A stretch of DNA of 61,440 bases from an uncultured Paracoccaceae bacterium (GCA_938002605.1 CALLAF010000015.1:1-61440); one strand, 5' to 3'; shown: positions 24,993 through 34,855, numbered from the stretch's first letter. A program made the numbers and translations. Notes: a model not told the origin generated them from the letters alone.

Positions 24993-26807
24993 ATGGACGA
25001 CCAGAACAAAAACCTCATCTTGGCGACGGTACTTAGCTTTTTGGTAATCATGGCATGGACCGTTTTGTTCCCGCCAGAAGAGCTGCCGATCGACCTGACA
25101 AACGAGGTCACAGTTGGCGCAAGCGACCCAACCGTTCCCGTAACCCAAGGTGCGGCAGCCAGCCCGACTGCACCCGTCACCGCGGAACCTGATGCACCAG
25201 CGCCCCGCGTTGCGATCAATACCGATGATCTTGAAGGCTCTCTTTCGTTGCGTGGTGCCCGGATTGATACGCTGTCACTGACTCAATACCGCGAAGAAAA
25301 CACCGAAGATTCCCCAATCGTCCAGCTGCTACACCCCGAGGGTGAAGCGGGCGCATATTACACCGCATTTGGATGGGCAGCTTCCGAAGGGATTTCAGCG
25401 GATAACGTACCCACCCCTGACACTGTCTGGACGCTAGAAACCGGTGATACGCTGACGGCTGACACACCTGTGACCTTGATGTGGGACAATGGCGTCGGCC
25501 AAATCTTCCGCACCGAAATTTCGGTTGATGATGAATTCATGTTCGCGTTCAATCAAAGTGTGACAAATAACAGCGATAGCGCAGTTTCGGCGCGCCCTTA
25601 CGGGATCATTCGTCGTCATGGTATTCCAGAGGACATGAAAAATTTCTTCATTCTGCACGAGGGCCTGATCAGCATGACTGACGGCGAACTTGCGGAAACC
25701 GATTATGATGACATTCAAGAATACGACATCCACCCTAGCGAACGTGTGCCCGCACAGCGGTTAGAGGCTGAAGAATCTGGCTGGATCGGTTTTACCGACC
25801 ACTATTGGATGACGACGTTGATCCCAGAACAGGCCGCACCATTCCGGTCGACTTCAAAATATTTCGAAAGCCGCAATCTATTCCAAGCAGAGGCTGTAAT
25901 GCCTGTTGCGACCATCGCAGCTGGTGAAACCTATGCAAATACCACCCGGTTCTTTGCAGGCGCGAAGGAATGGGAGACCATCAAACACTATGAAGATGAA
26001 GAGGGCGTCGGCGGGTTTTTGGACAGCATCGACTGGGGCATGTTCTTTTTCCTGACTAAACCGATCTTTTGGTTGCTCCACCTTCTGCATGGGCTGATTG
26101 GCAACATGGGCTGGGCGATTATCGCGCTCACCATCGCGCTTAAGGCGCTGGTCCTGCCGCTTGCCTATAAGTCCTATGTCTCAATGGCGCGGATGAAAGA
26201 ACTTCAGCCAGAAATGGAAAAGCTCAAAGAGCAAGCCGGTGATGACAAGCAAGCCATGCAGCAGGGCATGATGAAGCTGTACAAAGACAATAAGGTCAGC
26301 CCAGCCTCCGGCTGTTTGCCAATGCTATTGCAAATTCCGATCTTCTTCTCGCTCTACAAGGTGATCTTTGTCACAATCGAATTGCGCCATGCCCCTTGGG
26401 TTGGCTGGATCACCGATTTGAGCGTCCCAGACCCTTCGTCGATCTTTAACCTATTCGGTTTGCTGCCATTCGCGGCACCAGATCTTGGCCCGCTGCAACT
26501 TTTGTCGCTTGGCATCTTGCCCATCTTCCTTGGTGTATCCATGTGGCTGCAACAGAAACTGAACCCCGCCCCAGCAGACCCGACACAGCAGATGATCTTT
26601 GCTTGGATGCCTTGGGTCTTTATGTTCATGCTCGGTAATTTCGCCAGCGGTTTGGTTCTTTACTGGATCGCGAACAACGTGATCACCTTTACGCAGCAGT
26701 ATTTGATCATGCGCAGCCACGGTGCCAAACCGGATGTGTTTGGCAATATCAAGGCCAGCCTAAAGCGCAAAAAGAAAGCCGACGCTGACACGACCGAGGG
26801 CAAGTAA
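24993..26807 (+). CDS. yidC: membrane protein insertase YidC
   Basis: Inner-membrane insertase of 604 residues that integrates proteins alone or with SecYEG. The N-terminus (MDDQNKNLILATVLSFLVIM) is the usual first helix. A large periplasmic domain follows to about residue 345, and then the conserved YidC/Oxa1 core begins (GNMGWAIIALTIALKALVLP, later MLLQIPIFFSLYKVI). The C-terminal tail is basic (KRKKKADADTT). It is followed without a gap by the MOSC gene and then engB and argB, a standard Rhodobacterales order. Confidence 0.95.
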   Translation: MDDQNKNLILATVLSFLVIMAWTVLFPPEELPIDLTNEVTVGASDPTVPVTQGAAASPTAPVTAEPDAPAPRVAINTDDLEGSLSLRGARIDTLSLTQYREENTEDSPIVQLLHPEGEAGAYYTAFGWAASEGISADNVPTPDTVWTLETGDTLTADTPVTLMWDNGVGQIFRTEISVDDEFMFAFNQSVTNNSDSAVSARPYGIIRRHGIPEDMKNFFILHEGLISMTDGELAETDYDDIQEYDIHPSERVPAQRLEAEESGWIGFTDHYWMTTLIPEQAAPFRSTSKYFESRNLFQAEAVMPVATIAAGETYANTTRFFAGAKEWETIKHYEDEEGVGGFLDSIDWGMFFFLTKPIFWLLHLLHGLIGNMGWAIIALTIALKALVLPLAYKSYVSMARMKELQPEMEKLKEQAGDDKQAMQQGMMKLYKDNKVSPASGCLPMLLQIPIFFSLYKVIFVTIELRHAPWVGWITDLSVPDPSSIFNLFGLLPFAAPDLGPLQLLSLGILPIFLGVSMWLQQKLNPAPADPTQQMIFAWMPWVFMFMLGNFASGLVLYWIANNVITFTQQYLIMRSHGAKPDVFGNIKASLKRKKKADADTTEGK

Positions 26808-27563
26808 ATGATCAATGTCGCCGCATTATGGCGGCACCCGATCAAAAGCCATGGGCGCGAATCCTTAACCGACGTGGTCCTTGAAGCCGGACGCACAATG
26901 CCATGGGACCGTCATTGGGCGGTGACCCATGCGCAAAGCAAATTCACGCCTGATAATCCTGCGTGGGTGATGTGTCGTAATTTCATGACGGCCACGCGCA
27001 CCCCCGGCCTTGCAGGAATATTAGCCACATTCGACGTCGATCAAGCGCGCCTACGACTGCAGCATGCTGATCTGGACGATTTCGATTTTTGCCCTGACGA
27101 CCCAAATGATGTCGCCCGTTTTCTGAACTGGGTTGCACCGCTATGCCCTGCCGAGAAGTCGCAACCTACTGGGATTGCAAAGGCCCCCAATCGCGGCATG
27201 ACGGACACGGATTATCCGTCTGTTTCAATTATGTCGCAAGCCAGCCATGCCGCCGTCGCCGCGCAGCTAGGGCATCCGCTCGCGGTTGAACGCTGGCGTG
27301 GAAATATTTGGATTGATGGCGCGGACGCATGGGAAGAGCTGAACTGGATCGGAAAGAGCATCCGGATTGACGACGCAACCCTACAAGTCAAAGAACCCAT
27401 TGAACGGTGTATGTTGCCGGCTGCAAACCCAACAACTGGCGTCCGTGACGTAGACATCTTAGGCGTATTGCGAAACGGCTGGGGGCACCAGAATTTTGGC
27501 ATCTATGCCACCGTCACCAATGGCGGTAAGGTGCAAATCAACGATAAGGTCGAGGTAGTCTAA
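26808..27563 (+). CDS. MOSC-domain protein
   Basis: Protein of 251 residues with an N-terminal beta-barrel (VAALWRHPIKSHGRESLTDV) and a MOSC domain ending with ERCMLPAANPTTGVRDVDIL, where Cys within ERC..P..NP.TG is the conserved sulfur-carrier cysteine. The family binds molybdenum cofactor or carries reactive sulfur. ATG 26808 directly follows the yidC stop and has GAGGG upstream. Its exact reaction is unknown. Its place between yidC and engB is a habit of this group rather than a functional clue. Confidence 0.85.
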   Translation: MINVAALWRHPIKSHGRESLTDVVLEAGRTMPWDRHWAVTHAQSKFTPDNPAWVMCRNFMTATRTPGLAGILATFDVDQARLRLQHADLDDFDFCPDDPNDVARFLNWVAPLCPAEKSQPTGIAKAPNRGMTDTDYPSVSIMSQASHAAVAAQLGHPLAVERWRGNIWIDGADAWEELNWIGKSIRIDDATLQVKEPIERCMLPAANPTTGVRDVDILGVLRNGWGHQNFGIYATVTNGGKVQINDKVEVV

Positions 27564-27564
27564 G

Positions 27565-28212
27565 ATGGAAATGCGTTTTCCCGAGGTTGAAGCCCCAGAA
27601 CCCGATGCGCTCGAAGCTGGGCGGTTGCTTTTTGCGGGCGAAACCGACTTTGTCAAAGGTGTCGTTGCGATGGACGGCCTGCCACCAGCAGATCGGGTTG
27701 AAATCTGCTTTGCTGGGCGGTCAAACGTCGGAAAATCATCCCTAATCAATGCGCTCACCGGGCGCAAAGGTTTGGCACGCGCGTCCAACACACCCGGCCG
27801 CACGCAAGAAATCAACTATTTCACCGCAGGCGACACCTATGTGGTCGATCTTCCGGGTTACGGCTTTGCGAATGCCCCTGTTGCGGTTGTTGAAAAATGG
27901 CAGCGTCTTTTGAAAAACTACCTGTCGGGGCGCCAAACCCTGCGCCGTGTGTTTGTGCTGATCGATGCCCGCCACGGGGCCAAGGCTGTGGACGAAGAAA
28001 TCATGTCGCTACTCGACCGCTCAGCGGTGACGTTTCAGGTGGTTATGACCAAAGTCGACAAACTGCGCGGCGATGCGCTCGCGGCTTCTCTTGAGAAAAC
28101 CCGCGCTGCTTTGGCAAAACACCCTGCGGCCTTCCCAGAGCTGATCCTGACCTCTTCGGAAAAGGGTGACGGCATCCCAACTTTGCGCGCAATCATCGCA
28201 GGCATATCATGA
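27565..28212 (+). CDS. engB: ribosome-biogenesis GTPase YihA/YsxC/EngB
   Basis: GTPase of 215 residues needed for assembly of the 50S subunit. The P-loop is GRSNVGKSS (51-59), switch [10 protein letters not shown], and the base-specificity motif TKVDKL is present, as are the conserved [11 protein letters not shown] residues of switch I. It starts one base after the MOSC stop and overlaps argB by ATGA. Length and motifs are normal for the family. Confidence 0.95.
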   Translation: MEMRFPEVEAPEPDALEAGRLLFAGETDFVKGVVAMDGLPPADRVEICFAGRSNVGKSSLINALTGRKGLARASNTPGRTQEINYFTAGDTYVVDLPGYGFANAPVAVVEKWQRLLKNYLSGRQTLRRVFVLIDARHGAKAVDEEIMSLLDRSAVTFQVVMTKVDKLRGDALAASLEKTRAALAKHPAAFPELILTSSEKGDGIPTLRAIIAGIS

Positions 28213-29090
28213 AATCAAGGACCCAAGACATGAACCGTGATTGGATCGCCACCGCCCGTACCTTGTCCGAAGCCCTGCCCTATTTGCAGCGCTACTCTGG
28301 TGCAATCGTTGTGGTCAAATTTGGCGGCAACGCGATGGGCGATGCCGATGCGATGGCGCAATTCGCACGCGATATCGTGCTGATGAAACAGGTCGGCATG
28401 AACCCGGTCGTTGTGCATGGCGGCGGTCCGATGATTAATGAGATGCTTGATAAACTGGGCATTCAATCCGAATTTATCCGTGGCAAACGTGTCACCGATC
28501 AAGCAACTGTCGAAGTGGTCGAAATGGTCCTGACCGGGCTTGTGAACAAACGTATTGTTCAAGCAATTATGGATGAAGGTGGGCGCGCGGTTGGGCTTTC
28601 GGGCAAAGATGATGACCTGCTGGTCGCCGAAGCCGATGATCCAGAATTGGGTTTTGTCGGACGCCCAGTTGAGATGAACACGCAGGTTTTACGCGATCTG
28701 TTTGATGCAGGCATCATCCCAGTCGTCGCCCCTGTGGCTACAGGCCGGGGCGCGAACGAGACCTTCAACGTGAACGGTGACACGGCAGCAGGCGCGATTG
28801 CAGGCGCGCTTGAGGCAGATCGCCTGCTTCTTCTTACAGATGTCCCCGGCGTCAAAGACGCAAGCGGCGAAGTGGTCACACAGCTTTCCCCCGATCAAAC
28901 CCGCGCAATGATTGCCGACGGCACCATTGCCGGTGGGATGATCCCCAAAGTCGAAACCGCACTAGTCGCACTTGAAAAGGGCGTCCGTGCGGTCGTGATC
29001 CTTGACGGGCGCTTACCAAATGCCAGCCTACTAGAACTATTTACCGAACATGGCGCGGGATCGATCATTCGCGAACCAAGGTCATGTTAA
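28209..29090 (+). CDS. argB: acetylglutamate kinase
   Basis: Second step of arginine synthesis: phosphorylation of N-acetylglutamate, cytoplasmic. The conserved [21 protein letters not shown] and [15 protein letters not shown] motifs are present, and the C-terminus ends with HGAGSIIRE. The ATG at 28209 overlaps the engB stop. A second ATG at 28230 ([11 protein letters not shown]) has AAGGA at better spacing and could be the true start. Arginine is also the precursor for the speA pathway at the end of the window. A 20-base palindrome overlaps the stop codon. Confidence 0.93.
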   Translation: MKSRTQDMNRDWIATARTLSEALPYLQRYSGAIVVVKFGGNAMGDADAMAQFARDIVLMKQVGMNPVVVHGGGPMINEMLDKLGIQSEFIRGKRVTDQATVEVVEMVLTGLVNKRIVQAIMDEGGRAVGLSGKDDDLLVAEADDPELGFVGRPVEMNTQVLRDLFDAGIIPVVAPVATGRGANETFNVNGDTAAGAIAGALEADRLLLLTDVPGVKDASGEVVTQLSPDQTRAMIADGTIAGGMIPKVETALVALEKGVRAVVILDGRLPNASLLELFTEHGAGSIIREPRSC

Positions 29091-29098
29091 CATGACCT
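29079..29098. promoter_or_regulatory. perfect 20-base palindrome over the argB stop codon
   Basis: AGGTCATGTTAACATGACCT reads identically on both strands. It covers the last argB codons and TAA (29088-29090) and ends on the -35 element of the next gene's promoter. It could be an operator for the 29153 gene or part of a termination structure for argB; no T tract follows. Confidence 0.6.
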
Positions 29099-29125
29099 GA
29101 CAGCTGACCATTCTTCTGCTATGCT
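29097..29125 (+). promoter_or_regulatory. sigma-70-type promoter of the secreted-protein gene
   Basis: CTGACA (29097-29102), a 17-base spacer and TATGCT (29120-29125) lie 28 bases before the ATG at 29153, which has AGGAG upstream. The match is good (5/6 and 4/6 to consensus). Confidence 0.6.
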
Positions 29126-29152
29126 AAAAGCATATTTTACAGGAGAATTTCT

Positions 29153-29659
29153 ATGAAGCTTATCACTGCACTTATTTTCGCAGCATCGACTTCGCCCGCA
29201 TTTGCGATTGATCCCTGCCTTGTCGGCGTCTGGCAGGCAGACAACGATGATTTGGCCCATGTGATGGGGTCGCAGATGCCTGCTGGCGGATCTATCGGAT
29301 ACGTGAGCGGCACCGTGACGCTTGAAATCACCGGGGACGGCACCATGACGCTGCTCTCCAATGATTTCAGGGTCAACAGCATGATGCCAGATATCCCCCC
29401 AACCACCGTCACAATCAATGGCTGGAGCGAAGGCGCAATGAACGCGGACGACGGGAGCACCTATGTCGCGAATGCGCCTGACTATGATCTGATAGGCACC
29501 GCCGATGTGATGGGGGCCATCATTGAAATTACAGCGGCAGAGCTGTCAGGCGGCGTCTGGGGGCAATCCACAGGCACCTACGGCTGTACCGGCGATTCTG
29601 TGTCTTTTGAAGCGGAACGGCTTGGATCTATCCCACGCCTTTGGAGACGCGCCGGATAA
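29153..29659 (+). CDS. secreted protein of unknown function
   Basis: Protein of 168 residues. A short signal peptide (MKLITALIFAASTSPAFA) is followed by a mature part starting IDPCLVGVWQADNDDL, and one further cysteine near the C-terminus (TYGCTGDS) could form a disulfide with the first. The G-x-W-x-A opening and repeated beta-like stretches (GTVTLEITGDGTMTL) suggest a small lipocalin-like beta barrel; this is only an impression. It has its own promoter and a good AGGAG ribosome site. I do not recognise a family. Confidence 0.7.
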   Translation: MKLITALIFAASTSPAFAIDPCLVGVWQADNDDLAHVMGSQMPAGGSIGYVSGTVTLEITGDGTMTLLSNDFRVNSMMPDIPPTTVTINGWSEGAMNADDGSTYVANAPDYDLIGTADVMGAIIEITAAELSGGVWGQSTGTYGCTGDSVSFEAERLGSIPRLWRRAG

Positions 29660-29697
29660 TCCATCTGGTGCGTCGAGAATACGCGATCTAGGCTGCG

Positions 29698-30324
29698 ATG
29701 ATGATGGACATGCTTACAGCAAATTTGGCCCCCTATGCGTTGGTCCCGTTGGGAACACTGCCCGATCAGGGGCGCTCTATCGTCCTTGTCGGGCCGGATG
29801 AGCCAGCATTCTGGCCCTTGTTCACGCAAAGCCCCGAATACAAAGACGGCGCGCCCGATCCGATGGACCGTTGGTCGCGCCGGGTGATCACCCATATCGC
29901 CGCCACTCTAGATGCCGAACCATTGTTCCCGTTTGGCGGACCACCCTATGCGCCCTTTTATAGCTGGGCAACCAACAGTGGGCGTTTCTGGAGCTCTCCC
30001 ATCAGCTTCTTGGTCCATGACACAACCGGGCTTTTCACCAGCTTTCGCGGCGCGCTGCGTATGCCCCCCGGCGACTACCCGTACGAAAAATCCACCAAAC
30101 CTTGCGATACCTGTGCGCAACCCTGTATCACCGCCTGCCCTGTTGATGCCTTTGCAAACGGCTACGACGTCACCGCTTGCAAAATGCACGTCGCATCCGC
30201 CGCAGGGCAAGATTGCCGCACGCGCGGTTGCCTTGCACGCCGCGCCTGCCCTATTGGGCAAGGCAATCGCCTGCCCGCACAATCTGCATTCCATATGGAG
30301 TCGTTTCTTTGCCCCTACGCCTGA
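29698..30324 (+). CDS. 4Fe-4S ferredoxin-type protein
   Basis: Protein of 208 residues whose C-terminal third has cysteines 136, 139, 143 and 147 (C-x2-C-x3-C-x3-CP in PCDTCAQPCITACP) and a second group at 161, 173, 178 and 184. This can hold one or two Fe-S clusters, as in the ferredoxin part of QueG-like proteins, but the cobalamin domain of QueG is absent. The start could be any of the clustered ATGs at 29698, 29701 or 29710. It overlaps the phosphatase gene by 16 bases. Electron transfer or a structural cluster is likely; the partner is unknown. Confidence 0.7.
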   Translation: MMMDMLTANLAPYALVPLGTLPDQGRSIVLVGPDEPAFWPLFTQSPEYKDGAPDPMDRWSRRVITHIAATLDAEPLFPFGGPPYAPFYSWATNSGRFWSSPISFLVHDTTGLFTSFRGALRMPPGDYPYEKSTKPCDTCAQPCITACPVDAFANGYDVTACKMHVASAAGQDCRTRGCLARRACPIGQGNRLPAQSAFHMESFLCPYA

Positions 30325-30833
30325 TCCTGATCCGCCATGCGAAATCTAACTGGGATGATCCGTTTTCGGATGATCATGCCCGGGTCCTGAATACCCGTGG
30401 TCTTGCTTCGGCGACGGCAATTGGTGAATGGATGGCCGAAAAGGGATATCAGCCCGAAGAGATACTCTGCTCGGACGCGCGCAGGACCCAGCAAACAGCC
30501 GACCTGATCATTGATGCCCTGCCAACGCGCCCTAAGCTGCGACTGATGCATGCGCTCTACCACGCGGCCCCAGATACGCTCATGGACACGATCCACCGCG
30601 AGACAGTCACCACAGTCGCGCTGATTGGGCATAATCCGGGGATTGGGATGCTCGCGAATATGCTGGTGGCCCAAGCCCCCGACCATGCGCGGTTCATAGG
30701 CTACCCGACCTGCGCCACCACAGTGATCGACTTTGACGTGCTCAACTGGACCGCAATACAGCGCCACAGCGGCACCTGCACCGATTTCATCGTACCACGA
30801 GATTTGATTGGGACGACGGGTGGTGGGGTTTAG
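30309..30833 (+). CDS. histidine phosphatase (SixA-like)
   Basis: Protein of 174 residues of the phosphoglycerate-mutase-like histidine phosphatase superfamily. The catalytic RHAKSNWDD appears at residues 9-17, with SDARRTQQTADL in the middle and LIGHNPGIG as the second histidine motif. No ATG is usable. I start at TTG 30309, which has GGAG eight bases upstream and overlaps the ferredoxin-like gene; the longer frame to 30177 runs entirely inside that gene. SixA-type proteins remove phosphate from phosphohistidine, but the substrate here is unknown. Confidence 0.82.
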   Translation: MPLRLILIRHAKSNWDDPFSDDHARVLNTRGLASATAIGEWMAEKGYQPEEILCSDARRTQQTADLIIDALPTRPKLRLMHALYHAAPDTLMDTIHRETVTTVALIGHNPGIGMLANMLVAQAPDHARFIGYPTCATTVIDFDVLNWTAIQRHSGTCTDFIVPRDLIGTTGGGV

Positions 30834-30902
30834 CGAGCATCAGGGGTGTCGGCCATCGGAAAATTAGTTTTCATTTAATCCAAGTGAGGAAAAGTTCGTA
30901 AT

Positions 30903-31286
30903 ATGACGAAAGAAACCAACGTTTATTACGAGGTCCTGAATTGGGGGCACCAGCGCATAAATGAAGGTGTTAGCTTTGCAGACCTCAAAGGGTTTTTAGC
31001 CACGAAAACGACACTACAACTTGAAGACAAGAGGGCGAAAGCACTCTTTCTCGAGCTATTTAGGCCTCTAGAGTACGGCAATCTTACAGTTTCTGCAGAA
31101 ATAGCGGCGCTAAATGATGGTACTAAATTTCACTTAAAGCTCGAAGCTGCGTTTAAATATATCGAGCTACAGGAGTTGGAGGAAGCTAGGCAGAGTTCGA
31201 GATCAGCGATGAGAATTGCGGTCATTTCGATAGTCATCGGTATTGCAGTCGGAGTTACCCAAATTTGGATTGCCCTTGCAAATTGA
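30903..31286 (+). CDS. hypothetical protein with C-terminal membrane anchor
   Basis: Protein of 127 residues. A soluble helical part (to about residue 98) ends in a charged stretch (LQELEEARQSSRSAMR) followed by one hydrophobic segment (IAVISIVIGIAVGVTQIWIA), so the N-terminus is probably cytoplasmic. GAGGAAAAG precedes the ATG. It is noticeably AT-richer than its neighbours, which suggests acquisition. I do not recognise the family. Confidence 0.6.
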   Translation: MTKETNVYYEVLNWGHQRINEGVSFADLKGFLATKTTLQLEDKRAKALFLELFRPLEYGNLTVSAEIAALNDGTKFHLKLEAAFKYIELQELEEARQSSRSAMRIAVISIVIGIAVGVTQIWIALAN

Positions 31287-31324
31287 TCGATGAACCTACA
31301 GCTGTCTGCACTTTCTCAAAGCAA

Positions 31325-31352
31325 AAAGCCCCGAGGTTTCCCTCGGGGCTTT
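31325..31352. terminator. bidirectional terminator between the small gene and aapP
   Basis: AAAGCCCCGAGG (31325-31336) pairs perfectly with CCTCGGGGCTTT (31341-31352) around TTTC. The A run on one side and T run on the other let it stop transcription from both directions, ending the aap operon four bases after the aapP stop. Confidence 0.85.
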
Positions 31353-31356
31353 GGTT

Positions 31357-32148
31357 TTAGTGGCCGATGATCTGGCTGAGGAACAGTTGCGTCCGCTCCG
31401 ATTGCGGGTTGTTAAAGAACTCGGTCGGCTCATTTTGTTCAACGATCTGACCTTGGTCCATAAAGATAACCCGGTTCGCCACCGCTTGGGCAAAGCCCAT
31501 TTCGTGGGTCACGCAAAGCATGGTCATGCCTTCTTCGGCCAGCTCGATCATTGTATCCAGCACCTCTTTGATCATTTCGGGATCAAGCGCTGATGTCGGT
31601 TCATCAAACAGCATGATACGAGGCTTCATGCACAGCGACCGGGCAATCGCCACACGCTGCTGCTGACCACCCGACAACATGCCAGGGTATTTATGTGCCT
31701 GATCAGGGATCTTCACCTTTTCAAGGAAATGCATCGCGATTTCTTCGGCTTCTTTCTTGCGGGTATTCCTGACCCAGATCGGCGCCAGCGTGCAATTTTC
31801 CAAAATCGTCAGATGCGGGAACAGGTTGAAGTGCTGAAAGCACATGCCAACCTCTGACCGGATCTTGTCGATGTTTTTCAAATCAGATGAAAGTTCCGTC
31901 CCGTCCACGATGATGTCGCCAGCTTGGTGTTCTTCAAGCCGGTTAATGCAGCGGATCAGGGTCGATTTACCGGACCCAGACGGGCCACAGATGACGATCC
32001 GTTCACCACGTTGCACGGTCAGATCAATGTCACGGAGCACGTGGAATGTGCCGTACCATTTGTTCATGTTACGGATTTCAATCGCGACCTCATCCGAGAC
32101 CTGCATGTGGCTACGATCAACGGTGCGTTCTTGTGTGAGTTCAACCAT
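31357..32148 (-). CDS. aapP: general L-amino acid ABC transporter ATP-binding protein
   Basis: ATPase of 263 residues, last gene of the aapJQMP (bztABCD) operon. Walker A is GPSGSGKS (55-62), the signature LSGGQQQR and Walker B IMLFDEPTSALDPEM. The 20 extra N-terminal residues before the ABC fold are usual in this branch. The system imports glutamate, glutamine, aspartate and many other L-amino acids. It follows aapM by 12 bases and is closed by the terminator at 31325. Confidence 0.92.
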   Translation of the reverse strand: MVELTQERTVDRSHMQVSDEVAIEIRNMNKWYGTFHVLRDIDLTVQRGERIVICGPSGSGKSTLIRCINRLEEHQAGDIIVDGTELSSDLKNIDKIRSEVGMCFQHFNLFPHLTILENCTLAPIWVRNTRKKEAEEIAMHFLEKVKIPDQAHKYPGMLSGGQQQRVAIARSLCMKPRIMLFDEPTSALDPEMIKEVLDTMIELAEEGMTMLCVTHEMGFAQAVANRVIFMDQGQIVEQNEPTEFFNNPQSERTQLFLSQIIGH

Positions 32149-32160
32149 TGTCAGGTCTCC

Positions 32161-33468
32161 TTAGCGGTGTTCACGCTGGAGCTTTTTCTCCAGGTAAAGT
32201 GAGTAACGGCCCATGCTGAAGCAAGAGATAAAGAACATGATGCCAATAAAGAGGAAGAGTTCCCAGTAGATGCCGTTCCATTCAGTGGTCGCACGGATCG
32301 CATTGGAAATACCAATCGGATCGAACAAACCAATGAAAACGACCAGCGTGGTGTCTTTGAACAACCCAATGAAGGTGTTCACGATACCTGGGATCGAGAT
32401 TTTGAGCGCCTGCGGCAATACGATCAACTGCATAGACTGCCAATAGTTCAGACCAAGGCTATCTGCGCCTTCGTACTGGCCCTTCGGCAATGCAGCCAAG
32501 CCACCCCGGATAACTTCGGCAATGTAAGCCGCAGCAAACAGGGTCACCATGATGATCACGCGCAGCGTCAAGTCAAAGCTGCTGCCCGGCGGCAGGAAGT
32601 AGTTCAGCAGCAATTGCGCTGTGAACAGCCACACGATCAACGGCACACCGCGGATAACTTCGATAAACACAACCGCGCAAGTCTTAATGATGAACAGGTC
32701 AGACCGCCGCGCCAGCGCCAGAAGAATACCGAGCGGTAGTGACATTACAATCGCCGACAACCCAATCACGATAGACAGCATAAAGCCACCAAATGACCGC
32801 GATGGGACAAATTCGATTTCTAGTGGAATGACACTAGCCAACCCACCGGCGAGAGGGCCAGCGAGGAGTATCCAATAGATCAGCGGCAGCACAATCACTC
32901 CAACAATCGCAGCAAGCGCGCTGACATGTTCGGCCAGCACCTTGTTTGCAACAATGCCCACACCAAAACCAAGTGCAATGGAAATGGGGAGCCAGATGGA
33001 CCCGCCCCACAGCAACCAAAAGCAAAGGAATGGCGCGGCCGCTGTCACAAAGTACAACTTGCGTGGAAGCGACGGGAACATGACAGGAGCAATCCCCACC
33101 AAGAACACGACCAGCGCCAAGACGGGCCGCCAGTATAGCTCTGATGGATAGTAGCCAAACACCAACTGGTGCCAACGTGCAGAAATCACGCCAAAACACG
33201 CAGCAGAATGATGACCATCGCCAGTCGTCGCAATGATTTCACGACACTCGGTCAGCGAATTTGCGTTCCAAATACCATTGACGATCCAAGGCCCAACATG
33301 GCTCAGCACTATGTAGACCACATAAAGCGACAAGATCGTCAGGATTGCGTTCATCGGTGACGAGAACAGGTTCTCGCGCACCCAGCGCACCGGACCTACT
33401 TCTGAGGTTGGTGGCGCTTGTTGGTCCAACATTTGTGTGCGGACGTAAGTTACAGGAGTGTCTGACAT
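32161..33468 (-). CDS. aapM: general L-amino acid ABC transporter permease AapM
   Basis: Permease of 435 residues. Compared with a standard HisM-type permease it has a long N-terminal extension with extra hydrophobic segments, a hallmark of AapM/BztC. The coupling loop GADSLGLNYWQSMQLIVLPQ and the preceding EVIRGVPLIVWLF are typical of polar amino acid permeases. It starts one base after the aapQ stop. It pairs with AapQ to form the heterodimeric channel. Confidence 0.92.
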   Translation of the reverse strand: MSDTPVTYVRTQMLDQQAPPTSEVGPVRWVRENLFSSPMNAILTILSLYVVYIVLSHVGPWIVNGIWNANSLTECREIIATTGDGHHSAACFGVISARWHQLVFGYYPSELYWRPVLALVVFLVGIAPVMFPSLPRKLYFVTAAAPFLCFWLLWGGSIWLPISIALGFGVGIVANKVLAEHVSALAAIVGVIVLPLIYWILLAGPLAGGLASVIPLEIEFVPSRSFGGFMLSIVIGLSAIVMSLPLGILLALARRSDLFIIKTCAVVFIEVIRGVPLIVWLFTAQLLLNYFLPPGSSFDLTLRVIIMVTLFAAAYIAEVIRGGLAALPKGQYEGADSLGLNYWQSMQLIVLPQALKISIPGIVNTFIGLFKDTTLVVFIGLFDPIGISNAIRATTEWNGIYWELFLFIGIMFFISCFSMGRYSLYLEKKLQREHR

Positions 33469-33469
33469 C

Positions 33470-34747
33470 TTAGCGCTCCGCGAGTTGAGTTGAATGGTTG
33501 TAGTAGTTCATGCCGCCTGAAATCAGCAAAGATAGGGCAAGATAGAAGGCCCCCATCAAAAGCATCCCTTCAAGTTCACGACCCGTTTGGTTGATGGTAA
33601 TACCGCCAAGCGTGGCGCGCACATCCATGTAACCCACAGCAATCGCGAGTGAAGAGTTTTTGGTCAGGTTCAAGAACTGCGAAATCAGCGGCGGGATGAT
33701 AACCCGCAATGCCTGCGGCAAGATCACCAGCTTCATCGTGCGGCTTGGCTGAATGCCAAGGGCTGCAGCAGCTTCGGACTGGCCTTTGGACACAGCCATG
33801 ATACCTGCACGCACGATTTCTGCGATAAATGCACCGGTATAAAGCGACAAAGCCACCCAAAGCGCGATCAAGGAATTGCGCAGATGCGTGCCTTCGGTAA
33901 AGTTGAAACCCTTAAGATATGGCGCCACAATCGTCGCACCTAATGCAAACATCACAACACCAACAGGGATCACTAAAATAGCAACTTGTTGATACCATGT
34001 AGTCGGTCGGTCGCCGGTCGCCTGCTGGATTTTATCCGCGCGGTTGCGGACAACGCGCATCGCAATCAGGCTCAACGCCAAAACGCCCAATATCAAAAGC
34101 CAATCCGCACCACCTGATGCAACGGGTGTGGCCCCATCAATCGGCGCGACAGCTTCTTCACCGCTTATGGAATTGCTGAATCCAATACGTGGAATCCAAA
34201 TACCCCGGTTCGTCACCGCGACACTGTCCCCTAATATCATGCTCTGTGTTGCGTCTTCGCCGCGGAACTCGCGTGGTTGCGGCATGCTCTCGGTCATGAC
34301 GGCACCAATCAGCAAAATCCAGATCAGCAGCGGTACGTTGCGGAAGGCTTCGACGTAGACAGCCATCAACTTGCTCACGACCCAGTTTTTCGACAGGCGT
34401 AGCACGCCCACAAAAACACCAATGATCAACGCGGATGCACAGCCCATTAAGGCAACCAGAAGCGTATTCAAAATCCCAACCAACGCGGCACGCCCGTGCG
34501 ACATCTGGTTGTCATATTCAATGAGCCGTTGGTTAATGTCATATCCAGCAGCACTATTAAGGAACCCGAAATCGAAATCCTTACCCAATGCGTTGAGGTT
34601 ATTGACGGTGTTACTTCCCAGCCACCAAAATGCGCCAACAATGAGCACAAGCGCGATGACTTGGATGGTGATAGATCGATACCGTGTATCGTAAATAAGC
34701 TGGCTTAGCCGAAAACCCGGCTTAGGCGGGTCGGTCAACGTCGACAT
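33470..34747 (-). CDS. aapQ: general L-amino acid ABC transporter permease AapQ
   Basis: Permease of 425 residues with the long periplasmic insertion between the first and later transmembrane segments that marks AapQ/BztB. It has YVEAFRNVPLLIWILLIGAV and the coupling loop AAALGIQPSRTMKLVILPQA. It lies between aapJ, from which it is separated by a hairpin, and aapM. Confidence 0.92.
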   Translation of the reverse strand: MSTLTDPPKPGFRLSQLIYDTRYRSITIQVIALVLIVGAFWWLGSNTVNNLNALGKDFDFGFLNSAAGYDINQRLIEYDNQMSHGRAALVGILNTLLVALMGCASALIIGVFVGVLRLSKNWVVSKLMAVYVEAFRNVPLLIWILLIGAVMTESMPQPREFRGEDATQSMILGDSVAVTNRGIWIPRIGFSNSISGEEAVAPIDGATPVASGGADWLLILGVLALSLIAMRVVRNRADKIQQATGDRPTTWYQQVAILVIPVGVVMFALGATIVAPYLKGFNFTEGTHLRNSLIALWVALSLYTGAFIAEIVRAGIMAVSKGQSEAAAALGIQPSRTMKLVILPQALRVIIPPLISQFLNLTKNSSLAIAVGYMDVRATLGGITINQTGRELEGMLLMGAFYLALSLLISGGMNYYNHSTQLAER

Positions 34748-34855
34748 GAATGTATCTCCCGGTGCGGCCTGGTGTGGGTCACGTGCGCGTTGGTTTATCC
34801 AACTGTCATCACGTGCAGGGTACGCATTTATTATTTATCGTGGTCGCCATTTGGA

